DNA from: Candidatus Defluviibacterium haderslevense
GTDB taxonomy: Bacteria > Bacteroidota > Bacteroidia > Chitinophagales > Saprospiraceae
NCBI GenBank assembly: GCA_016712225.1
Contig: JADJRL010000003.1
Location: forward strand, 3,051,501 to 3,115,500
DNA length: 64,000 nucleotides
Reading direction: 5' to 3'
Below are positions 37,053 through 48,200 of the stretch, in pieces. Numbering within the stretch: the stretch's first letter is position 1; every line of letters begins with the position of its first letter. Made by a program: the position numbers and the translations under genes. The notes beneath the pieces are model-generated. The model did no database searches. It was not told the DNA's origin and saw only the letters and a program-made list of their open reading frames with translations.

Positions 37053-38090
37053 ATGAAGATATCAGCTGGCGAATTGGCTATTATGGTCAATGGCGTATTG
37101 GAAGGGGATCCTACTATGATATTGACCCAACCAAGTAAAATTGAAGAAGGGGTTCCGGGAAGTATTTGCTTTTTAGCTAATCTTAAATATGAACATTTTT
37201 TATACGAAACGAAAGCGTCTGTAGTTATCGTAGACCAACATTTTGTTCCCAAATCTAAAATAACTCCTGCTTTATTAAGGGTTGAAAATGTGTATTTAAC
37301 GGTAAGTCATTTATTGTCTTTATTCGATGAGTCTAAAGAAACTACCTCTGGTATACATCCACAGTCAATCATTCATTCAACAGCGCAGTTGGGACAGAAA
37401 GCATCCATTGGAGCTTTCACCGTTCTGGAAAATGATGTCCTAGTTGGAGAATCTACGATTATTCATCCTCAAGTGTACATTGGACCAAATGTTAAAATAG
37501 GGGCTCACACGGTAATTTATCCTGGAGTTCGAATTTATAGAGATTGCGTTATTGGCGACCGTTGTGTCATCCATGCTAATGCAATTATAGGTAGTGATGG
37601 TTTTGGTTTTTCGCCCGATCCATATGGTAATTATCAAAAGATAGCCCAGGTTGGTAATGTTGAGTTAAAAGATGATGTTGAAATAGGGGCTAATACCACC
37701 ATTGATAGAGGAACTATGGGCTCCACATTAATCGGTCGCGGGAGCAAATTAGATAATTTAATTCAAATTGCACATAATGTTCAGATCGGTGAACATACTG
37801 TCATTGCAGCACAAGCCGGAATAGCGGGAAGTGCTAAAATCGGGAATCGATGCATGATTGGTGGTCAGGTTGGTATCGCAGGACATTTGCAGGTAGCAGA
37901 TGGAACCATGATTCAAGCCCAAAGCGGAATTGCAAGTTCACTTAAGCAAGAAAATGGCAAATGGTATGGGTCTCCTGCAATTGATTATTATTCGTACCTT
38001 CGAGCCTATGCAGCGTTTAAGAAATTACCCGATCTTGTATTAAAAGTAAAAGAACTTGAGGCTTTACTTGAAGCAAGCAAAAAAACCTGA
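37053..38090 (+). CDS. lpxD: UDP-3-O-(3-hydroxyacyl)glucosamine N-acyltransferase
   Basis: About 345 residues from the ATG at 37053 (MKISAGELAIM); the frame opens 13 codons earlier, but that leader is not typical of the family. The N-terminal uridine-binding domain is followed by left-handed beta-helix hexapeptide repeats (VYIGPNVKIGAHTVIYPGV). The catalytic histidine is His241 in LIQIAHNVQIG, and SDGFGF is the conserved loop. LpxD adds the N-linked acyl chain to UDP-3-acyl-glucosamine, the third step of lipid A synthesis. It is first in the lpxD, lpxC-fabZ, lpxA, ABC operon. Confidence 0.95.
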   Translation: MKISAGELAIMVNGVLEGDPTMILTQPSKIEEGVPGSICFLANLKYEHFLYETKASVVIVDQHFVPKSKITPALLRVENVYLTVSHLLSLFDESKETTSGIHPQSIIHSTAQLGQKASIGAFTVLENDVLVGESTIIHPQVYIGPNVKIGAHTVIYPGVRIYRDCVIGDRCVIHANAIIGSDGFGFSPDPYGNYQKIAQVGNVELKDDVEIGANTTIDRGTMGSTLIGRGSKLDNLIQIAHNVQIGEHTVIAAQAGIAGSAKIGNRCMIGGQVGIAGHLQVADGTMIQAQSGIASSLKQENGKWYGSPAIDYYSYLRAYAAFKKLPDLVLKVKELEALLEASKKT

Positions 38091-38099
38091 TGAAACCAT

Positions 38100-39491
38100 A
38101 TGAATCAGAAAACCATTCAAAAAGATATCCAAATAGCAGGAGTCGGTTTGCATACCGGTGCTAAAGTTGTAATGACTTTTCGCCCTGCAATTGAAAATCA
38201 TGGGATTAAATTCAGGCGAATGGATTTGCCGGATCAGCCCTATATACCTGCGGATGTTTCCAAGGTTATTGCGACCAACAGGGGAACAACATTACAAGAT
38301 GGAGTGGCTCAGGTATGGACTGTAGAACACACGTTATCCGCTTTAACCGGGCTTGGAATAGATAATGTGCTTATTGAACTAGATGGTCCAGAAATTCCAA
38401 TTCTTGATGGAAGTGCTATCCAGTTCGTTGAAGCTCTACAGGAATGTGGTATCATAGAACAACCCTTTGAAAAGGACTATTTTGTAATTTCAGAAACCAT
38501 GTCATTTCAAGATCCTGACACTGGAGCTGAATATTTGGCGATGCCCTCAGACCAATTCGAACTGACAACCATGATTGATTTTAATTCAAAAAATCTTGGT
38601 CAGCAGTTTGCATCCTTGGACAATATAAAAGATTATGCTCAACAAATTGCCCCATGCAGAACCTTTGTTTTTCTTCATGAATTGGAAAAATTAATGGAGC
38701 AAAACCTCATTAAAGGGGGAAATTTGGATAATGCTATAGTTATCGTAGATCGATTAATGAGCCAGGATGATTTAGATCAGTTGGCGAAAAAATTAAATAA
38801 ACCTTCGGTCAAGGTGGAACGGGAAGGTGTCTTGAATACCCTTACTTTACACTTCTCGAATGAGCCGGCTCGCCATAAATTATTGGATGTATTGGGTGAT
38901 TTAACACTTTTAGGTAAACCCATACTCGGTAAGATCGTTACTAAGAAGTCAGGTCATAAATCGAATGTTGAATTCGCTAAATTTTTAAAAAAGAAGATGT
39001 TGGATCAACGCAAGTTGAAGGGCATACCACTATATGATCCGGATAAAGCTCCGCTTTATAATTCGACCCAGATTCAACAAATGCTCCCTCATAGATATCC
39101 ATTTTTATTGGTTGATAAAATTATTGAAATCAATAACAAATTTGTCGTTGGTGTTAAAAATGTCACCATGAATGAAAGCATATTTCAAGGACATTTTCCT
39201 GGCAATCCTGTTTTTCCCGGAATGTTACTATTAGAGGCCTTAGCTCAGACCGGAGGTGTTTTTGCCTTAGCTCAGCAAGACGAGCCACATCTATGGGATA
39301 CATACTTCCTTAAGGTCGATATTGCGAAATTTAGACAAAAAGTTGTACCGGGAGATACATTAATATTAAAAATGGAATTAGCTTCGCCAATCCGACGTGG
39401 ACTGGTTCAAATGATTGGCACGGCTTATGTAGGAAGTAAACTGGTTTGTGAGGCTGATTTAACGGCCCAAATTGTCAAAAGAGATGCATGA
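38100..39491 (+). CDS. lpxC-fabZ: Bifunctional LpxC deacetylase / FabZ hydroxyacyl-ACP dehydratase
   Basis: A 463-residue fusion typical of Bacteroidota. Residues 1-300 are LpxC, the zinc deacetylase that commits sugar to lipid A. The zinc ligands are His77 in VEHTLSAL, and His259 and Asp263 in HKLLD. Residues ~315-463 are FabZ: LPHRYPFLLVDKI, and GHFPGNPVFPGMLLLEALAQ with catalytic His365 and Glu379. One chain therefore draws hydroxyacyl-ACP to either lipid A or fatty acids. The last codons overlap the lpxA start by four bases. Confidence 0.96.
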   Translation: MNQKTIQKDIQIAGVGLHTGAKVVMTFRPAIENHGIKFRRMDLPDQPYIPADVSKVIATNRGTTLQDGVAQVWTVEHTLSALTGLGIDNVLIELDGPEIPILDGSAIQFVEALQECGIIEQPFEKDYFVISETMSFQDPDTGAEYLAMPSDQFELTTMIDFNSKNLGQQFASLDNIKDYAQQIAPCRTFVFLHELEKLMEQNLIKGGNLDNAIVIVDRLMSQDDLDQLAKKLNKPSVKVEREGVLNTLTLHFSNEPARHKLLDVLGDLTLLGKPILGKIVTKKSGHKSNVEFAKFLKKKMLDQRKLKGIPLYDPDKAPLYNSTQIQQMLPHRYPFLLVDKIIEINNKFVVGVKNVTMNESIFQGHFPGNPVFPGMLLLEALAQTGGVFALAQQDEPHLWDTYFLKVDIAKFRQKVVPGDTLILKMELASPIRRGLVQMIGTAYVGSKLVCEADLTAQIVKRDA

Positions 39492-40267
39492 ATTTCAGTC
39501 AATCAAATATTAGTCCCGAAGCAAAAATAGGTCATGGTACCATAGTGGAACCATTCGCCACCATTCAATCCGATGTAATTATTGGAGAAAATTGTTGGAT
39601 TGGACCCTATGTTTCAATAATGAATGGCACTCGCATTGGAAATAATTGTAAGATATTCCCGGGTGCTGTTTTAGGCGCGGTGCCTCAGGATTTGAAGTTT
39701 AATGGAGAGGCCAGTTTGCTAGAAATAGGGGATCACACCATAATCAGAGAGTATTGTACCTTAAATAGGGGTACCAAAGCATCAATGACCACAAAAGTTG
39801 GTTCACACAGCTTATTGATGGCTTATGTGCACGTAGCTCATGATTGTTTCGTTGGAAACCATGTTATTTTGGCCAATAATGTTACACTTGCCGGACACAT
39901 TGACATCCACGATTACGCTATTTTGGGAGGCTTGACTGCCGTACATCAGTTTGTTAAAATCGGACCTCATGTCATGGTTGGAGGTGGATCTTTGGTTATG
40001 AAAGATATACCGCCTTTTGCCAAAGCTGCCCGAGAACCACTAACTTATGAAGGCGTAAACACCATTGGATTGCGACGTAGGGGATTTTCTAAAGAACAAT
40101 TAGATCGAATCCACGATATCTATAGATACCTGTTTATTAAAAATAGAAATATCAGCATTGGTATTAAAATGATTGAAGCCGAACTTCCCGATTCTGAAGA
40201 ACGCCGTCAAATTCTAGAGTTTGTCCGCAATTCTTCCCGAGGAATTATGAAGGGCCACCGCAGATAA
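39488..40267 (+). CDS. lpxA: Acyl-ACP--UDP-N-acetylglucosamine O-acyltransferase
   Basis: This 259-residue left-handed beta-helix protein has repeated hexapeptides (IIGENCWIGPYVSI, RIGNNCKIFPGAVLG) and a C-terminal helical domain. The catalytic base matches His118 in AYVHVAHDC. GLRRRGFSKEQLDRI belongs to the family's C-terminal helix. LpxA carries out the first acylation of UDP-GlcNAc. The ATGA overlap with lpxC-fabZ and a six-base gap to the next gene show a compact operon. Confidence 0.96.
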   Translation: MNFSQSNISPEAKIGHGTIVEPFATIQSDVIIGENCWIGPYVSIMNGTRIGNNCKIFPGAVLGAVPQDLKFNGEASLLEIGDHTIIREYCTLNRGTKASMTTKVGSHSLLMAYVHVAHDCFVGNHVILANNVTLAGHIDIHDYAILGGLTAVHQFVKIGPHVMVGGGSLVMKDIPPFAKAAREPLTYEGVNTIGLRRRGFSKEQLDRIHDIYRYLFIKNRNISIGIKMIEAELPDSEERRQILEFVRNSSRGIMKGHRR

Positions 40268-40272
40268 TTGAT

Positions 40273-40887
40273 ATGAACATCCACATAGAACATCTTTCCA
40301 AGCGATTTGTAACCAATCGTTGGATTATTAAGAATATGAATTTACAATGTAGTTCCAGTACTATATATGGAATAAGTGGTCAGAACGGATCAGGGAAGAC
40401 CACACTGATATCAATGATGTCTGGACTTTTAGTTCCTACCCAAGGTAAAATTAAATGGATTCATCAAGAACAAGTTTTATCAGAGCAAGAATGGTTTCAC
40501 TATTTAAATATTGCAGCACCCTATGCCGACCTATTTGAATATTTAACCATTACTGAACTTCTTGACTTTCACTTAAAGTGTAAATCATTCTATGATAATA
40601 TGGATGCCACGCAATTTCTAGATCTCTGTTATTTGCAACCCAACAAACATTCTACCATCAAAAGTTTGTCTTCAGGAATGAAACAACGCCTTAAATTGTG
40701 TTTGGCTATTTTAACACAAAGTGAGGTTATTTTTCTAGACGAACCAAGATCTAATCTAGATACCTTCGCCCAACAATGGTATCAGGAATTATTGTTAAAA
40801 TTTCGAAAGAATCGATTGATCATTATTGCTTCTAACGATGCGGCTGATTTTGATTTAGTGGACGAAGTGATCCAATTGAATACTTAG
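40273..40887 (+). CDS. ABC transporter ATP-binding protein without adjacent permease
   Basis: The 204-residue single ABC domain has Walker A GQNGSGKT (36-43), signature LSSGMKQRLKL and Walker B VIFLDEPRSNLD. It is slightly shorter than usual, ending soon after the H-loop region, where ASNDAADFD replaces the usual switch histidine segment. No permease gene is near. Its place directly after lpxA suggests a link to envelope lipid or LPS handling, but this is inference from position only. Confidence 0.88.
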   Translation: MNIHIEHLSKRFVTNRWIIKNMNLQCSSSTIYGISGQNGSGKTTLISMMSGLLVPTQGKIKWIHQEQVLSEQEWFHYLNIAAPYADLFEYLTITELLDFHLKCKSFYDNMDATQFLDLCYLQPNKHSTIKSLSSGMKQRLKLCLAILTQSEVIFLDEPRSNLDTFAQQWYQELLLKFRKNRLIIIASNDAADFDLVDEVIQLNT

Positions 40888-41002
40888 TGCTATTAAATTT
40901 CCTCTAAAGTTTAAACTTTCTTTCTAATTTGGCTTAGGCTGTTCCATTTCGAAAATTATTTTTCTTTGTAATTTAATTGTAGATTTTGCGTTACCATTTC
41001 AA

Positions 41003-42478
41003 ATGAAGGTAAAACGTGAAATTCTTGTAATTGCCTTTAAGCTTTTCATTTTAAGTTTATTTTGTTCTTTTCCAATCTTTATACATTTAGATATTTTACC
41101 CATAAGGATTTGGGATGAATCGAGATTAAGCATCAATGCCTATGAAATGCTTAAAAACAACAATTGGTTAATTCCATATTTTGAAGGTAAGCCTGATATG
41201 TGGAATACCAAACCGCCACTGATGATTTGGATGCAAGTCCTTTGTTCAAAAATATTTGGTTATTCAGAGTTAGCCATGAGGTTGCCATCTGCTATTGCTG
41301 CGTTTTTACTCGTACTTTTCTTATCTTATTTTGCAAAACGATATCTAAAAAACTTTTGGTTCGGATTGATTACATGTATAGTCTTAGTGACATCTTATGG
41401 ATTTATCAACGTTCATGGTACTAGAACGGGTGATTATGATTCATTATTGTGTTTGTTTCTGGTCGTATATTCGCTGTCCTATTTTTTATATCTGGAGCAA
41501 AAAAATAAACGTAATTTAATATTCTTTTTTATAGCTTTGATATTGGCCGTAATGACAAAGAGTATTCAGGGATTATTATTCTTACCAGCCTTGTTCATAT
41601 ATACTTTAATTGATAAAAAGTTTTTTATATTCAAAGATCTAAATGTATATAAGGGAATTGCTCTTTTTGTGTTTACTATTGGTGCATACTATTTATTACG
41701 AGAAATGTACAATCCTGGATATTTAAATGCAGTATGGGAAAATGAATTGGGTGGAAGATATATGAATACTGTGGAGGAACACACAGGGGAATTTCTTTTC
41801 TATTATAATATGTTATTAAAACATCACTTTAAAGAATGGATTTGGTTAGTTCCTATTGGATTTATTATTGGGATTAGCTTTAGGAATATTCTATTTAGGA
41901 AATTAACCTATTTTTCAGCTCTTATAAGTTTATCCTATTGGTTAATTATTTCTATTTCTAAAACTAAATTAGAGTGGTATGAAATTCCTCTTTTTCCGTT
42001 TTTAGCCATGCTCATAGCTATGGGCATATTTGGAATATTTTATTATTTGTTGATTGAACCCAAACTTAAAACCATTTTTTTATTTCCGGTGATGAGTTTT
42101 CTCTTTCTTTTTAGTTTGTCTTTTGTACCATATACTAAAATGGTGGACAAAGTTTATTTACCTAAAGAATATCCTTGGGACGATGAATTCTATCAATTGA
42201 GTTATTATTTAAAGCACGCACTTAATAAATTAGAAGAGACCCGAGCTTATAATATTTGTTATGATGGGTATCATGCCCATATATTGTTTTATTTAAATCA
42301 ATTGAATGATTTAGGGCAAAATATAGGATTTAAGGATTGGGTATTTTTAGAAAAAGGGGATTTAATTATTGCAAGTCAATCCAATGTAAAGCAATATATT
42401 GAACAATATTATATTTATGAATTGATAAGTGAGAATAAAACAATAAAAAAGTATAAAATAATAGATCTAAAATGTTGA
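41003..42478 (+). CDS. ArnT-like glycosyltransferase family 39 membrane protein
   Basis: The 491-residue GT-C-type protein has about eleven membrane segments. The first periplasmic loop has the family signature LPIRIWDESRLSINAYEMLK, whose Asp-Glu pair is catalytic in ArnT/PMT enzymes, followed by NTKPPLMIWMQVLCSKIFGY. RLPSAIAAFLLVLF is the conserved second helix. Such enzymes move sugars from undecaprenyl phosphate to lipid A or proteins. The C-terminal periplasmic domain is short. The GT2 gene downstream could supply the lipid-linked sugar. Confidence 0.85.
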   Translation: MKVKREILVIAFKLFILSLFCSFPIFIHLDILPIRIWDESRLSINAYEMLKNNNWLIPYFEGKPDMWNTKPPLMIWMQVLCSKIFGYSELAMRLPSAIAAFLLVLFLSYFAKRYLKNFWFGLITCIVLVTSYGFINVHGTRTGDYDSLLCLFLVVYSLSYFLYLEQKNKRNLIFFFIALILAVMTKSIQGLLFLPALFIYTLIDKKFFIFKDLNVYKGIALFVFTIGAYYLLREMYNPGYLNAVWENELGGRYMNTVEEHTGEFLFYYNMLLKHHFKEWIWLVPIGFIIGISFRNILFRKLTYFSALISLSYWLIISISKTKLEWYEIPLFPFLAMLIAMGIFGIFYYLLIEPKLKTIFLFPVMSFLFLFSLSFVPYTKMVDKVYLPKEYPWDDEFYQLSYYLKHALNKLEETRAYNICYDGYHAHILFYLNQLNDLGQNIGFKDWVFLEKGDLIIASQSNVKQYIEQYYIYELISENKTIKKYKIIDLKC

Positions 42479-42681
42479 AGAGTATTAAAATATTTTATTC
42501 ATTTTTATCTGAATGAATTGAATTATTTTTCACAGACATAATTATTTTGGTAGACTTAATTGAGGAGTAGATGTGGATTTTCGTTTAATGAATATAATTA
42601 AATGAATAATTTTGAATTTGGGATATTCTTTAAATTTAATGCACCATTAAATAGCATATCTAAAGTTTGTCATTTTAATAT

Positions 42682-42689
42682 TATATTTG
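42682..42689 (+). promoter_or_regulatory. Candidate -7 box for the GT2 gene
   Basis: TATATTTG, matching TAnnTTTG, 18 bases before the ATG at 42707. No TTG at the expected distance. Confidence 0.4.
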
Positions 42690-42706
42690 TGTAATGATTA
42701 TAATTT

Positions 42707-43627
42707 ATGAGTAAAATATCCGTTATTATTCCCATCTACAATGAAGAAACCAATATTCAGGTACTTTATGAGCGATTGAAAAAAGTATTGAATGGTATTG
42801 AATTGGAGCATGAATTATTGTTTGTCAATGACGGCAGTCAAGATCAATCCATCCAAGTCATCAAGCAATTGGCTGAACATGATATAAATGTAAGATATAT
42901 AGATTTTAGTAGAAATTTTGGTCATCAAATTGCTGTGACTGCAGGTATAGATGCAGTACATTCAGAGTATGTTGTGATTATAGATGCTGATCTCCAAGAT
43001 CCTCCGGAATTGATTCCAGAGATGTATGAGAAGATGAAGGAAGGTTTTGAGGTAGTCTATGCCAGAAGAAGATCCAGGAAAGGGGAACATTTTTTAAAAA
43101 AAGTAACTGCCAAATTATTTTATCGAATACTTACCAGCATTACACATATTTCTATTCCGTTGGATACAGGTGATTTTAGAATTATGCATAAAAAAGTGGT
43201 TGACGTGCTTAAGTCCATGCCTGAACAAGATAAATTTTTAAGAGGACAGATTAGTTGGATTGGATTTAATCAAACGTATGTAGAATATGATAGGGATGAA
43301 AGACTTTCAGGAACTACAGGGTACACCTATTCTAAGATGATTAAATTTGCATTAGATGGGATTACATCATTTTCCAATTTTCCATTGAAAGTTGCCAGTT
43401 ATTTAGGTTTTGTAGTTTCATTTTTTTCTTTTCTTTTAATTCTCTATGCGTTGTATTCTCGTCTAGTATCCAAGCATTTTGTACCGGGATGGGCTTCCAT
43501 TATGATTTGTGTTTTATTCCTAGGGGGAGTGCAATTAATTTCAATTGGAATCATTGGGGAATACATCAGTCGAATGGGTAATAACATTAGAAAAAGACCA
43601 TTATATATCGTCAAAGATCAGAATTGA
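42707..43627 (+). CDS. GT2 family glycosyltransferase, polyprenyl-phosphate type (GtrB/DPM1-like)
   Basis: This 306-residue protein has an N-terminal GT-A domain (KISVIIPIYNEETNIQVLYE) with nucleotide/metal motif IDADLQDPPELI and RRSRKGEHFLKK. Two C-terminal membrane helices (VASYLGFVVSFFSFLLILYA, WASIMICVLFLGGVQLISIG) are followed by GEYISRMGNNIRKRPLYIV. This layout is that of enzymes making undecaprenyl-phosphate-linked glucose, mannose or amino-arabinose at the inner membrane. It is a plausible donor maker for the preceding GT39 protein. The sugar is unknown. Confidence 0.92.
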   Translation: MSKISVIIPIYNEETNIQVLYERLKKVLNGIELEHELLFVNDGSQDQSIQVIKQLAEHDINVRYIDFSRNFGHQIAVTAGIDAVHSEYVVIIDADLQDPPELIPEMYEKMKEGFEVVYARRRSRKGEHFLKKVTAKLFYRILTSITHISIPLDTGDFRIMHKKVVDVLKSMPEQDKFLRGQISWIGFNQTYVEYDRDERLSGTTGYTYSKMIKFALDGITSFSNFPLKVASYLGFVVSFFSFLLILYALYSRLVSKHFVPGWASIMICVLFLGGVQLISIGIIGEYISRMGNNIRKRPLYIVKDQN

Positions 43628-43698
43628 TCCAGACTAAAATATTACTTTGCAATTGGACATGATGGTTTATCTTTATACCACAAAGTGTCTATCGAATC

Positions 43699-45042
43699 GT
43701 GAGGGAATTTTTTCATAATGCTAAACGCCTGCTTTTGCTTTCGGTCCCCATTATGTTGGGTAGTGCTGGACAGAATGTCATAGCATTGACAGACAGTTTG
43801 TTTTTGTATCGATATGACGAAAATGATTTTGCGGCAGTTGGTTTTGTTAGTGTCTTTTATTTGGTTATAGCTGCAATTTCTTATGGATTTGCGAAAGGCG
43901 GTCAGATTTTAATTGCTAGAAAATATGGAGAGCGGTCCAATGATTTTGTCAAAAAGTATTTTTACGCAATTGTATTTTTTGAATTCGTGATTGGTCTTCT
44001 GATGTTTTTTATATTAAGATTTTTTAGTGAACCCATTTTACGTTTATTTCTAGATTCTGAAGTCATTTTAGCAAAGTCTTTGGCATTCCTGCATTATAGA
44101 ATTTATGGTATCATGTTTTCGTATGTTGGCTTAGCCTTGGTTTCATTATACATGGGAATCAGTAAGCCTAAGATTATTTTACTGGATACTGTTTTCCTTG
44201 GACTTATGAATTTAATCTTATGTTATGCATTAGTCTATGGACATTTCGGTTTACCAGAAATGGGAATAGCTGGGGCAGGTCTTGCCAGCGCATTGGCAGA
44301 AATTGCGGCGTTTGTTTTTTTTGTAGTGTATATGTTATTTGACAAAGAATTAAAACAATTCGAATTATTAAAAATTCCTCACATCGAATTCTCTTGGATT
44401 AAAACCATATATAGTGTCAGCATCCCCATTCTTATACAATCCGTTATTGCTATTGGAAGTTGGTTTGTATTCTTTAGTTTTATCGAAAAACTTGGAGAGC
44501 GGGCATTGGCAATTTCAAATTTGCTAAGAGTCGTTTATTTGATTTTTTCAATACCGTGTTGGGGATTTGCGGCAGCTATTAATACTATGGTAAGTAAAAC
44601 AATCGGGCGGGGTAAAGAACAGCGGGTTCTTAAACAGGTGTACCATTCATCTTTTATTTCATTCATAACATCGGCTATATTGACATTTCCTTTTTTGATT
44701 TTTTCTCACCACATCCTGTATCCTTTTTTAGGAGGTGAAGATGTTATGATATTTAATGCTACAATTCCCTATTTTAGATTACTCTACATCATATTGCTGA
44801 TGTATTCGGTTTCAACCATTTTTTTTAATGCCGTAATTGGAACCGGGGAAACCATCAAGGGATTAAACATTCAGGTGCTCAGTTCTATCTTTTACTTAGG
44901 GATCACTTATATAGCCATTAGATATCCTGAAAGTATGGGCTTGAGTTGGGCTTGGGGTTCTGAAATCGTCTATTGGGGTATCCAATGTTCCCTTTCATGG
45001 TGGGTTTTGAAGTCAGGAAAGTGGTATTTTATAAAATTTTAA
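43699..45042 (+). CDS. MATE family efflux transporter
   Basis: The 447-residue protein has twelve hydrophobic segments in two MatE halves. It opens with NAKRLLLLSVPIMLGSAGQN, typical of the family, and contains GIAGAGLASALAEIAAF and GFAAAINTMVSKTIGRGKEQ. The start is a GTG: no in-frame ATG lies upstream, and the next ATG (codon 19) would cut the first helix. MATE proteins export organic cations or flippase substrates using Na+ or H+. The neighbouring glycosyltransferases do not identify a substrate. Confidence 0.9.
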   Translation: MREFFHNAKRLLLLSVPIMLGSAGQNVIALTDSLFLYRYDENDFAAVGFVSVFYLVIAAISYGFAKGGQILIARKYGERSNDFVKKYFYAIVFFEFVIGLLMFFILRFFSEPILRLFLDSEVILAKSLAFLHYRIYGIMFSYVGLALVSLYMGISKPKIILLDTVFLGLMNLILCYALVYGHFGLPEMGIAGAGLASALAEIAAFVFFVVYMLFDKELKQFELLKIPHIEFSWIKTIYSVSIPILIQSVIAIGSWFVFFSFIEKLGERALAISNLLRVVYLIFSIPCWGFAAAINTMVSKTIGRGKEQRVLKQVYHSSFISFITSAILTFPFLIFSHHILYPFLGGEDVMIFNATIPYFRLLYIILLMYSVSTIFFNAVIGTGETIKGLNIQVLSSIFYLGITYIAIRYPESMGLSWAWGSEIVYWGIQCSLSWWVLKSGKWYFIKF

Positions 45043-45187
45043 TCGATCCTGATATTTTTTCTAATAGGGGATAAGTAGCTGATATTAGCTTATTAAAATA
45101 GTAATTATATTTATATATGATTGATTATCAATGAGTCACCATTGAAGTATATTCTTATATTTAGATTTTTTATATAAATCTTTTCTC

Positions 45188-45195
45188 TATTTTTG
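45188..45195 (+). promoter_or_regulatory. Candidate -7 box for smc
   Basis: TATTTTTG lies seven bases before the ATG at 45203. If real, the smc mRNA would be nearly leaderless. No clear -33 element. Confidence 0.35.
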
Positions 45196-45202
45196 CACCC
45201 TT

Positions 45203-48200
45203 ATGAGATTGAAAAACCTCGAAATTAAAGGATTTAAAAGTTTTGCTGACGATACAGTAATTCATTTCAATGAAGCTGTAACGGGTATTGTTGGACCTAA
45301 TGGTTCCGGTAAATCCAATATAGTAGATGCCATTCGTTGGGTTTTGGGTGAACAAAAAGGCCGTGAGTTGCGTCTGGAGCACATGGTTGATGTTATATTT
45401 AATGGTACTAAAAAACGAAAAGAAGCTCCACTTGCTCAGGTAACCCTGACTTTTGAAAATACAAAAAATCTCTTGCCTCTGGATTATCACAATATCTCTA
45501 TTTCAAGGTTATTGTACAGAAGCGGAGAAAGTGAATACAGGCTAAATAATGTTACCTGCAGGTTGAAAGATATCACATCCTTATTTCTAGATACTGGTGT
45601 GGGGTCTGATTCGTATGCCATTATCGCTCTTGGGATGGTTGAGGATATTTTATCCAATAAGGAAAATGCCAGACGGAAGATGTTTGAGCAAGCAGCAGGG
45701 ATATCAAAATACAAAGCAAGAAAGCGGGAATCCATTAATAAGCTAAAGGCTACCAATGAAGATTTAGCTAGAATTGAAGATCTATTATTTGAAATTAATA
45801 ATAATTTAGTCGAATTAGAGAAGCAAGCCAAGCGCACGAAGAAGTATTTCGAGATGCGTGACAAGTACAAATCTACTGGGTTGTTATTAGCACATATTTC
45901 AGTACAACGATTAAAAGAAAAAATCCAAGGTCTAAATACCCAGATTGAAGCAGAAATAATTAAAGTACAGGATCAGGAAGTATTATTACACCAATCTGAA
46001 GCGGATCATGAGAAGTTTAAAAAATCTCACCTCGATCAGGAAAAAAACCTGGGAGATTTCCAAAGAAAGGTTAATGAAATATTAGATAGTATTCGCTTAA
46101 CAGAAAGCGAGATCCAAATCAAAGAACAGAAAAAATTGCTCATCAAAAATCAGCAAGAACATGTTTTAAAATCTTCAATGGATGCTAAATCAAAAATTGA
46201 AGTTTTAAAACAAGATATCCTTCTGATTGAGACAGAAATTGCAAAAACAACACTTGAAGTAGATAAAGTAAATGCATATTCTTCCGGATTAGGACTCGAA
46301 TATACTGAAATTCAATCGAGGTATGATGGATTGAAAATTGGAGTTGACCAATATTATGCCCAAAAGCAACAATTGGAAAAACAAGTATTCGATCTTGAAA
46401 AAGAGATCGCCATCCAACTTAATCAATATGAAAATTTTGATGCTGACACCAACAGAAATAAGGATGAATTGGAGCAAAGAACCAATGAGTTTAAATCCAT
46501 ACAGCAAGAAATTGACGATTCAAATAAACGTATTCAGGATATACAAGTTGTCATAGCAGACATTTCTAAAGCTGAGGAAGAGCGACAAGCTACCTTAGTT
46601 ACCTTGCGTTCTCAAATTGATACGCAGACCCAAAAAATTGGTGAAATCAACAGACGTAAAGACGCTAAGAAAAACGAATATGAATTATTAAAATCAATGG
46701 TTGAAAAAATGGAGGGTTTCCCGGAATCCATTCGTTTTTTGAATCAGAATTGGCGGAAAGATGTCCCTGTATTAACAGATCTGATTTATACAGATGAGAA
46801 ATATAGATCGGCGATAGAGCTGTACTTGGAATCTACACTCAATTATTACGTAGTGCATTCTGAATCAGAAGCGGTTCATGCGATCAGACTGTTGTTTAGC
46901 AATGCAAAAGGAAAAGCGAACTTCTTTATTCTCGACAAGTTTAAAAATGAAATAACTGAACCTGTCGTTATTCCCGGATGTATTTCAGCTTATTCTTTAA
47001 TTGAGGTCGATTCGATTTATAAACCTTTGTTGAATTACCTGCTCAAGGATGTTTATATTCAGGAACACGATAGTCAATTAGAAGACGTAATAAAATTCCC
47101 GGATGAAGTTTCTGTCATTAGTTTAAGCGGATCCATAGTTAAACAAAAAAACACAATTTCAGGAGGTTCGGTTGGCTTGTTCGAAGGCAAAAAATTGGGT
47201 CGTAAGAAGCACCTTGAAAAATTAGAACAAGATATTAAGGTTTTAGAATCTGAAGTGTTGGATATGGATAGGGCATTGACCTATTTAAAGAATGAACAAA
47301 AGAAATTTGATCTCATTAATAAGCAACAGGAACTGGTTGCTGCTCGTAAGCAGGAGTCAGAATATTTACAACGATTAGCTCAGATTTCTACGAAACAACA
47401 ACACTTTAATGAATTAAAGGAACGAATTGAATTAAGGATTCAGGATAATACTGAAAAGCAAATTACACTAAGAAAAAATCAGGAAGAAAAGTCCATTGAT
47501 TTGTCTAAAGCGAAATCATCCTATCAAGAATTAATAAATAGTATTAGTCAATCTGATCAAGTATTTGATAAAGTATCACTTGAATTGTCCCAAAGTGCAG
47601 CCGCATTTAATCAATCTAAATTGGAAGTTATGAAGTGGCAAAACACACTGGATAATATAACCAAAGATCTGGAATACAAAACCAGACAGATTGATGAATC
47701 AAGTCGTCAATTGGATCATGATTTAAAAAATTTAAATAATCAGGAATCGGAATTGGTACAATTGGATTTGGATTTAATGGAGTTGAAAAAAAATCTTGAA
47801 GATCGATTTGAATTCAAGAAAAATATGGAGGCAGACCTTTCCAGTTTGGAACAAGAATATTATACCATACGAAATACTATTTCTGAATACGAAGGTAAAA
47901 TTCGTACAGCTCAAAGAAACATCAGTGATATTCAGTCTATGACGAATTCACTAAAGGATCAGCGCTCAGAATTCAATTATAGAATTCAATCTAGTTATGA
48001 GAAAGCCATGATTGAATTTAATACCAATATTGATGATTTTGTTCCTGATCAGGAGACTGAAGGCATGGAGGAAGAGCAATTGAGAGATCGTGCGATGTAT
48101 TATAAAGTACGACTTGACAATTATGGTGAAATAAATCCATTGGCATTAGAAGCCTATGAAGAAATGAAGACGCGGTTTGATAAAATTCAAGAACAACGTC

